A stretch of DNA of 64,000 nucleotides from Ceratobasidium sp. AG-K (GCA_037039685.1 JAWNGF010000004.1:2418001-2482000), one strand, 5' to 3'. Counted from the stretch's first letter, positions 19,734 through 31,441 are shown. Notes: a model not told the origin generated them from the sequence alone. Made by a program: numbers and translations.

Positions 19734-20871
19734 GTGTGTGGAGAGACCAAAGAACCAGTAACAGAAACAATGTACCTTAAAGCAACAAACAAATCAACAG
19801 TTGTCTACACAAATGTTACTGGAATCACAGAACCCATTCCCACCCTTATTGACTCAGGTGCTTCAAAAAACTTTATTGACATTACCTGGGCTTGCTCAAA
19901 TGCCATACCACTAATTGAGCTACCAACGCCCAGAAAAGTCATTGGAATTCAGGGAAAGGAATTACCACATCAAATCTGATTCAGAGCCAATCTAAAGTTT
20001 GACCTGGAAGGGAAAAGCTTTAGGCAGAATTTCTTTGCTATGCCAACCAGGGATACACATCTCATCTTAGGACTAGGATGGTTAGAAGAAGCTAACCCAA
20101 TCATTGACTGGCCCTCAAAAACTATCACATGGAGGACAGATCACATCATGGGCATGACAGGTGAAATTGACGACATACTGGAAGAATTCAAGGACTTCAA
20201 GGAAGTTTTTAGCGAGGAAAAGTTCAAACGCATACCAGACCATTGAGCATACAACTGTTCTATTGACCTGATAGAAGGATCGGAGCTTCCAAAACCGGCT
20301 AGACCAATTCCACTTTCACCTGCAGAATCCGTTGCCCTCAGGAAGTACCTCAACAAGGAACTAGCAGCAGGAAAGATCTGACCAAGCAAATCACCAGTAG
20401 CAGTGGCCACCTTCTCTGTCAAAAAAGGTCAAGATCCAAAGAACCCCAAAAAACCCCCTGAACTTAGGCTGGTACAACACTTTGGCCCAATGAATGAGAT
20501 TACAAAGGACAACCAATTTCCCATGCCACTTATGGAAGATCTCTTAGACAAAATCAAGGATGCAAAAATCTACTCAAAAATAGACCTGCGCATGGGATTC
20601 AACAATATCTGTGTTAAGGAAGGGGACAAATGGAAAACTGCCTTCCAAACCAAGGAAGGACTATTTGAGTACATTGTAATGCCATTCGGACTGAAAAATG
20701 CGCCAGCAACCTTCCAACAATACATGAACCACATTTTCCATGACCTAATGGACATATGCATCATTGTCTACATTGATGACATCCTTATCTTCTCCAAAGA
20801 TAGAAAGCAGCATGTGGAAGACATTCAAAAGGTACTCAAGATCCTACTGGAAAACCATCTTTTTGCCAAAC
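19734..20871 (+). pseudogene. pol of B, 5' piece: protease and first part of reverse transcriptase
   Basis: Holds the protease (LIDSGASKNF) and the RT up to the YIDDILIFS active site and LLENHLFAKL, where A2 is inserted (20871/20872). In-frame TGA codons occur near 19977, 20244 and 20379, each at a place where A1 or A2 has a CGN Arg codon. The open frame that appears to run from 20403 into the A2 LTR is a chimera of the insertion and not a real protein. Confidence 0.88.
20867..20871. repeat. target site duplication of A2 (left copy), CAAAC
   Basis: CAAAC precedes the A2 5' LTR and is repeated at 28329-28333 after the 3' LTR. Removing A2 rejoins the RT frame of B (FAKL then PKCKFFVKK). Confidence 0.93.
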
Positions 20872-21130
20872 TGTCGCGAGCCATGCTCTTGCCATCGGAC
20901 TCGTCTGCGCCTCTTCCTCTCTCGTACTTTGTGTTTGTTCTTTGTTTTATCTTTTCCCTGTTTTCCCGCCGCATTGCCACCTTCTTGTGGTTATATGTTA
21001 CACTGTGTAACACGGCAGTGCTTTGTATGAGTCATGTCTGTTCATACAGCATGACTCACTTGGACACTCCTGACTGGCTGCTGTGTGTGACTCGTGTGGC
21101 TGCGCCAATGTATGACTCGGCCTGTTTCTG

Positions 21131-21140
21131 TATATATATA
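21131..21140 (+). promoter_or_regulatory. TATA box of the A2 LTR promoter
   Basis: TATATATATA lies about 30 bp upstream of AGCTTGTTTTGT (21166-21177), the motif complementary to the primer-binding site. The spacing fits transcription starting at or near that motif. A short inverted repeat (ACAAGC 21149-21154, GCTTGT 21167-21172) spans the start. Confidence 0.68.
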
Positions 21141-21165
21141 GAGGACCAACAAGCCTGGTAACCCC

Positions 21166-21177
21166 AGCTTGTTTTGT
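21166..21177 (+). other. transcript-start motif complementary to the primer-binding site (A2)
   Basis: AGCTTGTTTTGT in the LTR; its exact reverse complement lies at 21340-21351. In self-priming elements the 5' end of the RNA folds back and anneals to the primer-binding site. Element C has the matching variant pair, so the pairing covaries. Confidence 0.75.
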
Positions 21178-21339
21178 CTCGTCTAACATCCCCTTTGAGT
21201 GACACTTTGAACCACCCCTACCCTCAAGAGCCTACAGACACTTAAGTGTGTTGCGGTTCAAGAGGTCTCTTAGGTCTTAGTGCCGTCCACTCTCCATCGC
21301 GGCTTGTCTCATAGCCACCAAGAAGAAGCTTACGACATT

Positions 21340-21351
21340 ACAAAACAAGCT
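21340..21351 (+). other. self-priming primer-binding site of A2
   Basis: ACAAAACAAGCT, 2 nt downstream of the 5' LTR. Confidence 0.77.
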
Positions 21352-21366
21352 TAACAACATACAAAC

Positions 21367-23363
21367 ATGTCTATTCAAGAAGATGGAGGGTCACATCCCT
21401 CATCCACTATATCAACAAGAAGAGGACCCAGTTGGGCAGCAAGGCCCACAGGATCACTAAACGAGCAAGATATTGCACAAACTCAAGCAGGAGGTCCTGC
21501 CCGATCATGCCCCCAAAGTCAAACATCAATGCCGGGAGCTTTCAGCATTGCCAACATGACAACTGTACAAGAGGAAGAACCCACTATCATGAATAGAGAA
21601 CCAGGAGACCTCACAAACGACCCCACTCCAGCTGTAATCCACATTCCAACTGGAAGTCCAGGCCCATCACGCCCCTTGTGGCCACTAGGGACTAGGAGAC
21701 AGTTCTTTTCTCCCCAACCTGAAGCTCATGGGGGTGTGTCGCTTGTCCCCATTAGACCTCCTCCTACACCGCACGTTCCCAATGTCCCTACAGTTCCTCA
21801 AATTGGAGGAACCATCACCAACGCAGGACCAATTCCAATGGCTTCCCAGCCAGTCACACCAGCGATTCCAGCACCACCATATATCCCACAGGGTTACTCC
21901 GAGCAAACGGCCCTGGTACAACAAAGCACCAGTGATCCAGGAAGCTCAAGTTCAAGTTCCAGCTCTAGCAGCAGAACTGTAATCAGTAATCTAGACGACC
22001 TGGACGATCTTCTAGAAGGAAGACACAACGCCACCCTTAGGGTTATAGACGGAATGAGAGTCACTATAGATCAAAGGCTTGGGGGCCTAGAACAAGCCAC
22101 ACAAGTCCTAGCAAACAACCAACAAATCTTTAACGACTCCATCAACACCCTACAAGGCACCTTGATGGACATTCTGAACGCGGCAAGAAATGGCGAACAT
22201 AATTCCTTTCTAGTCGGTCAGGACGTAACCCGCCTTCGAAATGAGGTTACCAACACTCAAGGACTAGTGAACAATGTACGTGAAGAACTCAACACTACCA
22301 GACAAGGGCAACTCGAATGGAACAAGGCAGTAACACAAGGACTAGAAACCTTACGACAGGAAGGAACCTCCTTCACTGCCAAAATAATGGAAGTTCAGGA
22401 AGCTATCAACAATATGCAGGAGGAAATGGACGAAGTATCCATGCACGGGATCCCTTCTAGGCGATCAAATTCTCCACCACATCCAATGCGGAATCTACCA
22501 GGATCGACGAATTAGAATTAAGAATCCAACGATTGACCAAGAACCCAAACATCGGTAGCGGACCACGTCGTCCCAAGGTGACTCGGCCAGAAGCCTTTGA
22601 CGGAAAGAAAGGAGAAGGTGCCGAAATGTTCATCACACAAATGGAGAGCTACTTTGTATGCCTAGGCAATCAATACACTTCCAACAAAGAAAGGATCCGC
22701 AAAGCTCTAGCAAACTTCAAATCCGAGAACAAAGCCGCCACTCACTGGGCACAAGTACTCTTACGATTGCTTAACCAAAGGGAAAATAACCAAAACCTCG
22801 CCTCATGGGAAAGTTTCAAGGCACACTTCATGGAACAGTTCAGCGACCCCAACAAAAAAGCTAAAGCCGAATTGGACATCCGAAAATGCAAACAGAACAA
22901 CTCAGTAGCAAACTATGCTTCGGAATTCCGATATCTTCTGGTAGACGTAAACTAGGGTCAGGAAGCTCTGATCAACCAATTCAAGGAAGGATTGAAGCCT
23001 GAAGTCAAAACCGAACTGGCTCGTTTCGAACTTACCCTGATCAACGAAGATGGGACAGAACAAGAACTATCCCTTGACCGATGGATATCAATCGCAATCT
23101 CCATTGATCAGAAACTACAAGCAATCAAGAACACGACCGGGAAGAAGACAATAACAACATCCTCTAGCTCTACAAAGAGACTTCCAGACGAGGTTTACAT
23201 GGCTAGGATTTCCTCAAAACGCTGCCTGAAATGCGGATCAGACAAACACATGCTTGCCAAGTGCCCGGAGAAGGAATGGAAAAAGGAGGAACCTAACCTC
23301 AAAGGAAGGGAAGGGAAAATTGAAGAGGATCCCGAGTCGGGAAAAGGCGAGGTCTCCCTCTAA
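21367..23363 (+). pseudogene. gag of A2
   Basis: Starts at ATG 21367 (MSIQEDGGSHPSST). Same domain order as A1 gag, including the zinc knuckle CLKCGSDKHMLAKC. A one-base deletion near 22485-22490 shifts the frame (A1 has CATCCAGACACGG, A2 CATCCAATGCGG), and TAG at 22953-22955 replaces a Trp codon. It ends SGKGEVSL at TAA 23361-23363. Confidence 0.9.
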
Positions 23364-23669
23364 CCATGTGTGGAGAGACCAATGAACCAGTAATGGAAAC
23401 AATGTACCTTAGAGCTACCAGCGAATCAACAATTGTCTACAGAAACGCTGCCTGAAATGCGGATCAGACAAACACATGCTTGCCAAGTGCCCGGAAAAGG
23501 AATGGAAAAAGGAGGAACCTAACCTCAAAGGAAGGGAAGGAAAAATTGAAGAACACGAGTCGGGAAAAGGCGAGGTCTCCCTCTAACCGTGTGTGGAGAG
23601 ACCAACAAACCAGTAATGGAAACAATGTACCTTAGAGCTACCAGCAAATCAACAATTGTCTACACAAAT
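23221..23669 (+). repeat. 226-bp tandem duplication across the gag-pol junction of A2
   Basis: The stretch from the zinc knuckle (GCTGCCTGAAATGCGG at 23221) through the frameshift heptamer, stem-loop, gag stop and pol start is repeated starting at 23447. The two heptamers are at 23339-23345 and 23562-23568. The copies differ at a few bases, including a 3-nt deletion. 226 is not a multiple of three, so a slip at the first site runs into a TGA soon after the repeat joint. Confidence 0.88.
23339..23345 (+). promoter_or_regulatory. -1 frameshift heptamer GGGAAAA (A2, first copy)
   Basis: Gag frame reads TCG GGA AAA GGC, followed after 5 nt by the GGTCTC/GAGACC stem-loop. Confidence 0.7.
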
Positions 23670-26600
23670 ATTACTGGAATCACGGAACCCATTGCTACCC
23701 TCATCGACTCAGGAGCGTCAAGGAACTTCATCGACATCACTTGGGCACGAAGAAACAATGTGGCTCTAATTGAACTGGCTACACCTAGAAAAATAATTGG
23801 AATCCAAGGAAAGGAACTGTCACATCAAATCCGGTTCAAAGCAAGTCTGGAATTTGAGTTACATGGAAAAAACTTCAAACAAAACTTTTTCGCTATGCCT
23901 ACTGGAGATACACACTTGATTCTAGGGTTAGAATGGCTAGAGGAAGCCAACCCAATAATCGACTGGCTATCAAAAGAAATTTCCTGGCGACCAGACAACA
24001 TCCTTGGAAAAGCCGCAGAAATCGAAGACATACCCAAAGAATTCAAAGATTATGCAGAAGTTTTCAGCGAGGAAAAATTTAAACAGATACCGGACCATTG
24101 TCCATACAACTGTTCCATTGATCTAGTGGAAGGAGCTGAACTCCCTAAACCGGCTAGGCCAATTCCACTCTCACCGGCAGAATCTATAGCCCTCAGAAAG
24201 TACCTAGATGAGGAACTAGCAGTGGGCAAAATCCGACCGAGCAAATCACCAGTAGCCGCAGCAACCTTCTTTGTCAAAAAGGGACTAGACCCGAAGAACC
24301 CGGAAAAACCTCCAGAACTCAGGTTGGTTCAACACTTTGGCCCGATGAACGAAATAACAAAAGACGACCGCTTCCCTATGCCACTAATGGAAGATCTCCT
24401 CAACAAGATCAAGGACGCAAAAATCTTTTCTAAAATAGACTTGCGTATGGGGTTTAACAACATCCGAATCAAAGAAGGAGACAAATGGAAAACAGCATTC
24501 CGAACCAAGGAAGGCCTTTTCAAATATATTGTCATGCCCTTCGGATTGAAGAACGCGCCGGCAACATTCCAACGATATATGAATCATATATTCCACAACT
24601 TGATTGACGTCTGTGTCATTGTTTACATCAATGACATATTAATTTTCTCCAAAGACCAAAACCAGCATGTGGAGGACGTTCAAAAGGTACTCAAAATCCT
24701 GTTAGACAACAACCTCTTTGCAAAACTGCCAAAATGCGAATTCTTCGTCAAGAAACTTGTCTACACAGGAATAAATATCAGCGAGGAAGGGATATCAATG
24801 CAAGAGGAAAAGGTCAAAGCAATCAAAGAATGGAAGGAGCCAAGGACAGTCAAACAGGTCCAAGCCTTCCTAGGATTTGCAAATTTTTACAGGCGATTCG
24901 TACCAAACTTCAGCGGCCTGGCAAAACCCTTAACTGTTCTAACAAGGAAGGATCAGAAATGGAAATGGGAAACAGAACAACAGGAGGCTTTCGATAACCT
25001 GAAGAAGGAAATATGCAAGGAACCACTACTGCGACATCCAGATCCAGCAAAACCTTACATATTGGAAACCAACGCAAGCGGCGTTGCTGTGGGATCAATC
25101 CTTTCTCAAAGACAAGACGACGGTTACTTACACCCGATCGCCTTCCTATCAAAATCCTTTAACGCTGCACAAATGAACTACGATGTCCACGACAAGGAAT
25201 TGATGGCAATTGTGGAATCACTAAAACACTGGCGATTGCATCTAGAAGGAACAAGAGAACCGATAACAATCTACACCAATCACCGTAACCTGCAATACTG
25301 GAAAAAGGCGACTACATTTAACTGACGTCACACTCGATGGCATCAAATCCTGGCATCCTACAATTTTGAAATAGTTTACCGTCTGGGGAATATGTCAACA
25401 AAGCCAGACCTACTGTCCAGAAGAGCGGATCATAGCGAAATACCAACAGCAGAGCAAATTATGATCAAGGAGGAACAGTTCAAAGGATTCGCCGGGGAAG
25501 TCAAGTCAGACATCATTGCGGACATTAGGGAAGCACAAACCAAAGATGAAAGCATCAGGAAAATCATAGAATTGTGCAAAGAGAAGGAAACCCTACCCAA
25601 ATCTGTGCAACAGGGAATCAGGAACTACAGCTTCAAGGAAAACCTGCTCTGGATAGAGGGGAGAATCTACGTGCCAGAAGATAAGGACACTAGGCTAAAA
25701 ATCCTCAGATTACACCACGATTCACCAATGGCAGGGCACCAGGGTTGAGCCCAAACGTTGGAGCTAATCTCAAGAAAGTACTACTGGCCTGGACTTAAAG
25801 CAACAGTAAACAAATACGTTGACTCTTGTGAGCAGTGCCAAAGAGCAAAAGGAACAAAAAGCCAAGTACCACTGAAAGCACTCAAAATCCCGAACAGTCC
25901 ATGGGAGGATATTGCATACGATTTCATCGTAAAACTTCCAAAATCACAAGGCAATGACAGCATTCTAGTGGTGGTGGATCGGCTCTCTTGCATGGCACAC
26001 TTCATAGCCTGCAAAGAATCAACAACTGCAGATCAACTTGCTGATCTCTTCCTGAAGAACGTTTGGAGGTTACACGGCTTCCCACGAAGTACAGTTTCGG
26101 ACAGAGGAACAACCTTCAACAGCAAGTTCCTGAAGGCCCTCTACCAAAAAATCGGAACAAAACCAACATTCAGCACGGCATATCATCCACAAACAGACGG
26201 AATAACGGAACGATTAAACCAGTGGATAGAAGCATGGCTTCGCACATTTGTTAACTACAGGCAAGACAACTGGGCCGAACTACTTCCTATTGCAGAATTC
26301 TGCTACAACAACCAGCGACATGGGATCACAGGAAAAACCCCATTTGAGATTGTCAATGGAAGAGAACCACTATGGAATGTTTCAACAGAAGTTACCACGT
26401 TTCCTGAGGCTAATAAGAAAGCAAACAACTGGCAGGAAGTATGGGACGAAGCAAAAGCGGCAATGGAATGGCATAGGAGAAAGGACACAGTGGAACACGA
26501 ACCAAAATACAAAGAAGGCAACCTTGTCTGGCTTTACGGACAAAACATAAAGACAAACCATCCCAACAAGAAACTTGACAACAAGAAACACGGTCCCTTC

Positions 26601-27035
26601 AAGATCAAGAAAGTCATGTCAAGCCACGCCTACGAATTGGAGCTTCCAAAAACCATGAGAATACACCCTGTGTTCCACAGCGATCTTCTTAGTCCATACA
26701 AAAAGGACGAGAACTTTCACAGAAACCAACCCCGACCACCGCCGATCACAACAGAAGAAGGAGAGGAAGAATACGAAGTGGAAAAAATCGTGGACTGGAA
26801 GGAAACAAAGGACGGGTTGTTCTACACGGTTAGATGGAAGGGTTATGATGAAAAAGAAGACACAGAACAACGGGCAGAAGATTTTGGTCACCTCGGAGTA
26901 ATAATAAGGAAGTTCTTGAAGGATTTCCCAAACGCTCCAACACCGTCAAATTACAAGACGAGAAGTATTAAAGGGAGGGCGGAACGGAACGACAACACAA
27001 CTTGCAGAACTTGCTCTACACACTTAACGCTCTGA
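23589..27035 (+). pseudogene. pol of A2, with chromodomain
   Basis: Protease (LIDSGASRNF), RT, RNase H, integrase with zinc region and DDE core, GPY/F-type tail and chromodomain (EEEYEVEKIVDW ... YTVRWKGYDEKED) are all present in order. TGA codons at 25323-25325 and 25746-25748 break it. The RT active site reads YINDILIFS where A1 has YIDD; RNase H reads ETNASG and YTNHRN where A1 has Asp. All three Asp-to-Asn changes fit CG to CA at a CpG. The C-terminus is shorter than in A1 and B because of a small deletion near 27012. Confidence 0.92.
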
Positions 27036-27051
27036 ACCTTTTTTGCACACT

Positions 27052-27816
27052 ATGCCCGCCGTCACCCGTGCCACCATTACCAACAACCTTGTCCGCGTTC
27101 TCAACGGGCCTGCCTTCCAGACGGCTTGCATCCTTGACTTGGGAGCTGCCCTCTACGTCTTCAAAAGGTCTCAGCAGAGCCCAGGCCGACTCCAATTCCG
27201 TGCCTCCGACGACATCTTGCACTCCGACCTGGGAGAGTTCAAATGGGTTGGCAAAAAATGGCCAACACGCATGCAGCTCCAGTGAAAAGACATCTATGTA
27301 TGCCGGGGATGCGCAGCCTTCCAAGTGTCCGAGGCCATGTTGCTATCCATGCACAAGCTCAGGGTGGTGGAATGGGGACAAGAAGGAGCCTACAGCAGCG
27401 AATGGGTTCCAGGATACGAAGGCCGTCCTCCCACTCTGAGGCCTCGATGGAGCGACGCATGGGACGAAAACTTCGAAGCAGACTTGGCGGATTGGAGGAT
27501 GGAGCGGGGACGCTACCAGAGGGAGAAGTTCGAATGGAAGCCATTCTGGTGGCAGGAGAAGGAGGCAGACTTGTCGCAATGGAAGGAAGTCGAGCCGGAC
27601 GTACGACAATGGGACGAGGACCATGTGGAGGAACAAGAGAGGGTCATGGACTGGTCCAAGGTGGACTGGACGGACGAGAGGACCTGGGAGAAGTGGGAGG
27701 AGCACTGCGATGAACCAGGTAACACTGTGTTCAACCCCATCAACCTCACGGAGGAAAAGGAGGACGAGCTCGACTCCCTGGTCGAAAAGGTTGAGAAGGA
27801 CTGCTGGGTGCAGTAG
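27052..27816 (+). pseudogene. ORF3 of A2 (one nonsense codon)
   Basis: Same length as A1 ORF3. Starts MPAVTRATITNN, ends EKDCWVQ. TGA at 27283-27285 replaces the CGA (Arg) of A1, again a CpG transition. Keeps CRGC, the W/R/E-rich block and the acidic tail, where the SUMO-interaction-like motif reads PINLTEEKEDE. Confidence 0.82.
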
Positions 27817-27862
27817 ATCGGCCCTTTTGAGTTTCCCCTCAAGGACCTTAAGGGGGGAGTAA

Positions 27863-28328
27863 TGTCGCGAGCCATGCTCTTGCCATCGGACTCGTCTGCG
27901 CCTCTTCCTCTCTCGTACTTTGTGTTTGTTCTTTGTTTTATCTTTTCCCTGTTTTCCTGCCATGTTGCCACCTTCTTGTGGTTATATGTTACACTGTGTA
28001 ACACGGCAGTGCTTTGTACGAGTCATGTCTGTTCATACAGCATGACTCACTTGGACACTCCTGACTGGCTGCTGTGTGTGACTCGTGTGGCTGCGCCAAT
28101 GTATGACTCGGCCTGTTTCTGTATATATATAGAGGACCAACAAGCCTGGTAACCCCAGCTTGTTTTGTCTCGTCTAACATCCCCTTTGAGTGACACTTTG
28201 AACCACCCCTACCCTCAAGAGCCTACAGACACTTAAGTGTGTTGCGGTTCAAGAGGTCTCTTAGGTCTTAGTGCCATCCACTCTCCATCGCGGCTTGTCT
28301 CATAGCCACCGAGAAGAAGCTTACGACA
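27863..28328 (+). repeat. 3' LTR of A2 (466 bp)
   Basis: Preceded by the polypurine tract AAGGGGGGAG at about 27850-27860. Followed by the CAAAC duplication and then RT coding sequence of B. Confidence 0.95.
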
Positions 28329-28333
28329 CAAAC

Positions 28334-31065
28334 TCCCTAAATGCAAGTTCTTTGTCAAAAAACTGGTTTACACTGGAATCCACATCAGCGAAGAAGGAAT
28401 CTCTATGCAAGAGGAGAAGGTCAAAGCTATCAAGGAGTGGAAAGAACCAAAAACAGTCAAACAAGTACAAGCTTTCTTGGGATTTGCAAACTTCTACAGA
28501 CGTTTTGTTCCAAACTTCAGCAGATTAGCCAAACCTCTCACTACATTAACAAAGAAGGATACAAAATGGCAATGGGAACAAGAACAACAGAATGCCTTCA
28601 ACAACCTCAAATCGGAGATTTGCAAGGAACCTTTATTGCAACATCCTGACCCAGAAAAACCTTATATCTTGGAGACCGACGCAAGCGGTGTGGCAATGGG
28701 CGCCATCCTTTCGCAGAAACAGGAAGATGGATTCCTACATTCAATTGCTTTCCTATCAAAATCCTTCAACCAAGCACAATTGAATTACAATGTGCATGAT
28801 AAAGAACTCATGGCAATCATAGAAGCACTCAAGCACTGGCATTTGCACTTGGAAGGAACAAAGGAACCTATCGCAATCTACACCAATCACTGGAATCTGC
28901 AATATTGGAAAAAGGTAACAACCTTCAACGGACGCCACGCCCGGTGGCACCAGATTCTAGCATCCTACAACTTCAAAATTGTGTACCGACCAGGCATCCT
29001 TTCTACAAAACCGGATCTACTTTCCAGAAGGAGCAACCAGAGCGACATTCCAACAGCAGAACAAGTAATGATCAAGGAAGAACAATTCAAGGGGTTCTCT
29101 GGAGACATGAAGTTTGATATCATTGCAGACATCAGAGAAGTGCAAGCGGAAGACAAAAGCATTAGCCAAATCATAGAACTATGCAAGAAGAAGGAAGATC
29201 TACCAAAATCTGTGCAACAAGGAATCAAGAAGTACAATTTTGAAGAAAACCTTCTCTGGTTTGATGGAAGAATCTATGTGCCAGAAGACAAAGACACAAG
29301 ATTGAAGATCATGAGATTACACCATGACTCACCAATAGCCGGTCACCAAGGACACGCATGCACACTGGAACTCATCTCAAGAAGATACTACTGGCCAGGA
29401 TTAAAATCCACAGTGAACAAATACGTGGACTCATGTGAACAATGCCAGAGGGCAAAGGGAACAAAAACTCATGTACCATTGAAACCACTGGAAATTCCAA
29501 AGGGTCCACGGGAGGAAATTGCATATGACTTCATTACCAAACTTCCTAAGTCACATGGGAGTGACAGCATATTGGTGGTCGTGGATCAATTCTCTTGCAT
29601 GGCACATTTCATACCCTGTGAAGAATCAACAACAGTGGAACAATTGGCCAAGATTTTCCTGGAGAATATATGGAAGCTTCACAGTTTTCCACAAAGTACA
29701 GTATCAGATAGGGGAACAACGTTCAACAGCAAATTCCTAAAAGCTCTATACAAGAAGATCGATACCACACCAAGCTTCAGCACAGCATACCATCCTCAAA
29801 CCGACGGAATAATGGAACGAATAAACCAGTGGCTGGAAGCCTGGTTACAAACATTTGTAAATCACCAACAGGATAATTGGGCCAGACTTCTACCCATTGC
29901 AGAATTCTGCTACAATAACCAAAGGCATAGCGTCACAGGGAAAACTCCTTTTGAAATTGTCTACGGCAGGGAACCCCTTTGGAACATTTCAACAAGGGAA
30001 ACAACCACTCCAGAAGCAAACAACAAAGCAGACAGTTGGCAGAAGGTGTGGGACAAAGCCAAAGCAGCCATGGAATGGCATAGAAACAAAACAAAGGAAA
30101 ACAAACCACCCAAATACACGGAGGGAGACCTAGTTTGGCTACATGGGCAAAACATAAAAATGGATTGATCCAACAAGAAACTTGACAACAAAAAACACGG
30201 CCCGTTCAAAGTCAAAAAAGCTGTCTCTAGCCATGCCTTCAAATTGGATCTTCTGAAGACAATGAAGATACACCCTGTTTTCCATAGCAACCTGCTTAGC
30301 CCTTACAAGGAAGACAATAATTTCCAAAGGAACCAACCCTGACCTCCACTGGTGAAAACAGAAGAAGGGGAGGAAGAATACAAAGTGGAAAAAATTGTGA
30401 ATTGGAAAATAACAAAAGAAGGACTATTCTATAGGGTCAGATGGAAGGGATACGATGCAAAAGAAGACATGGAACAACAAGCAGAAGATTTCAGACATCT
30501 TGGAGGAATCATGAAGAAGTTTCTAAAGGAATTCCCAGGAGCACCAACACCCTCAAACTACAAACCAAAGGGTATAAAAGGGAGAGCTCAACACAAAAAC
30601 TACCCAACTTGCAGAACTTGCTCATTATCCAAATCGCTCTACACACTCCACGCCTTAAATCTCTTTTGCTCCTCACAATGCCCACCGTCACCCACTCTAC
30701 AATTACCAACAACCTCATCCGCGTCCTCGATGGACTGGCCTTTCATACGGCGCACATCCTTGACGCTGGAGCTGCCCTCTACGTCTTTAAACAATCCCAG
30801 CAAGGTCCCAGTCATATGCAATTCCGCGCCTCCAACAACATTCTCCACTCAGACTTGGGAGAATTCCAATGGGTGGGGAAAAAGTGGCCAACTCAGATGC
30901 AACTGCAATGAAAGGACATATTCATATGCAGAGGATGTGCTGCCTTTCAAGTCTCCAAGGTCGTGCTGCTGTCCACCCACATGCTTGGGGTGGTGGAGTG
31001 GGGCCAAGAAGGGGTGTACAGCAGCGAATGGGTTCCAGGATACGAAGGAAGGCCACCATCTTTGA
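28334..31065 (+). pseudogene. pol of B, 3' piece: rest of RT, RNase H, integrase, chromodomain
   Basis: Resumes at PKCKFFVKKLVYTG. Contains FLGFANFYRRFVPNFS, RNase H (LETDASGVAMGA; YTNHWN), integrase zinc region and DDE core, then tail and chromodomain (EEYKVEKIVNW ... YRVRWKGYDAKED). TGA codons near 30166 and 30340 interrupt it where A1 has Arg CGA. As in A1 the frame stays open beyond the chromodomain to 31065, overlapping ORF3. Confidence 0.9.
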
Positions 31066-31441
31066 GGCCCGTTGGAATGACGCATGGGATGCAAACTTTG
31101 AGAAGGACCTGGCGGATTGGAGGATGGAGAGGGGGCACTACCAAAGGGAGAAGTTTGAGTGGAAGCCATTCTGGTGGCAGGAGAAGGAGGTGGATGTGTT
31201 GCAGTGGACGGAAGTTGAACCAGACGTGCGACAATGGTCAAAGAAACATGTAGAAGAGCAGGAATGGGTTATGAACTGGTCCAAGGCCAACTGGACCAAC
31301 GAGGAGACGTGGGAGAAATGGGAGGAGTACTGCAACAAACTGGGTAACACCGTGTTCAACCCCATAGATCTGACGGAGGAAAAGGAGGACGAGCTGGATG
31401 CCCTGGTAGAGAAGGCCAACAAGGACTGCTGGGTGCAGTAG
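30678..31441 (+). pseudogene. ORF3 of B (TGA and one-base deletion)
   Basis: Starts MPTVTHSTITNN and ends NKDCWVQ. A TGA at about 30909-30911 sits at the same Arg codon that is lost in A2, and a one-base deletion near 31067 shifts the frame. Retains ICRGCAAF, the WRMERGHYQREKFEWKPFWW block and PIDLTEEKEDE. It is the most diverged of the three ORF3 copies, yet the amino-acid pattern is kept. Confidence 0.8.

Larger units (their letters stand above)
20872..21337 (+). repeat. 5' LTR of A2 (466 bp)
   Basis: Begins TGTCGCGAGCC and ends CTTACGACA. Seven differences by eye from the 3' LTR, all CpG-type transitions, four of them clustered near 20958-20964. Confidence 0.95.
20872..28328 (+). mobile_element. 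Ty3/gypsy chromovirus A2, full length but mutated
   Basis: 7457 bp with two 466-bp LTRs (20872-21337, 27863-28328), TSD CAAAC, self-priming site 21340-21351, gag, pol and ORF3 in A1 order. Closely related to A1 in coding regions. Dead by several lesions: frameshift near 22500, TAG at 22953-22955, a 226-bp tandem duplication at the gag-pol junction, TGA codons in pol, and Asp-to-Asn changes at catalytic positions of RT and RNase H. Inserted in pol of B. Confidence 0.95.

Noticed and set aside
20403..21161. A 252-codon frame running from RT sequence into LTR sequence
   Set aside because: It is a chimera created by insertion of A2 into pol of B; the LTR part has no protein meaning.
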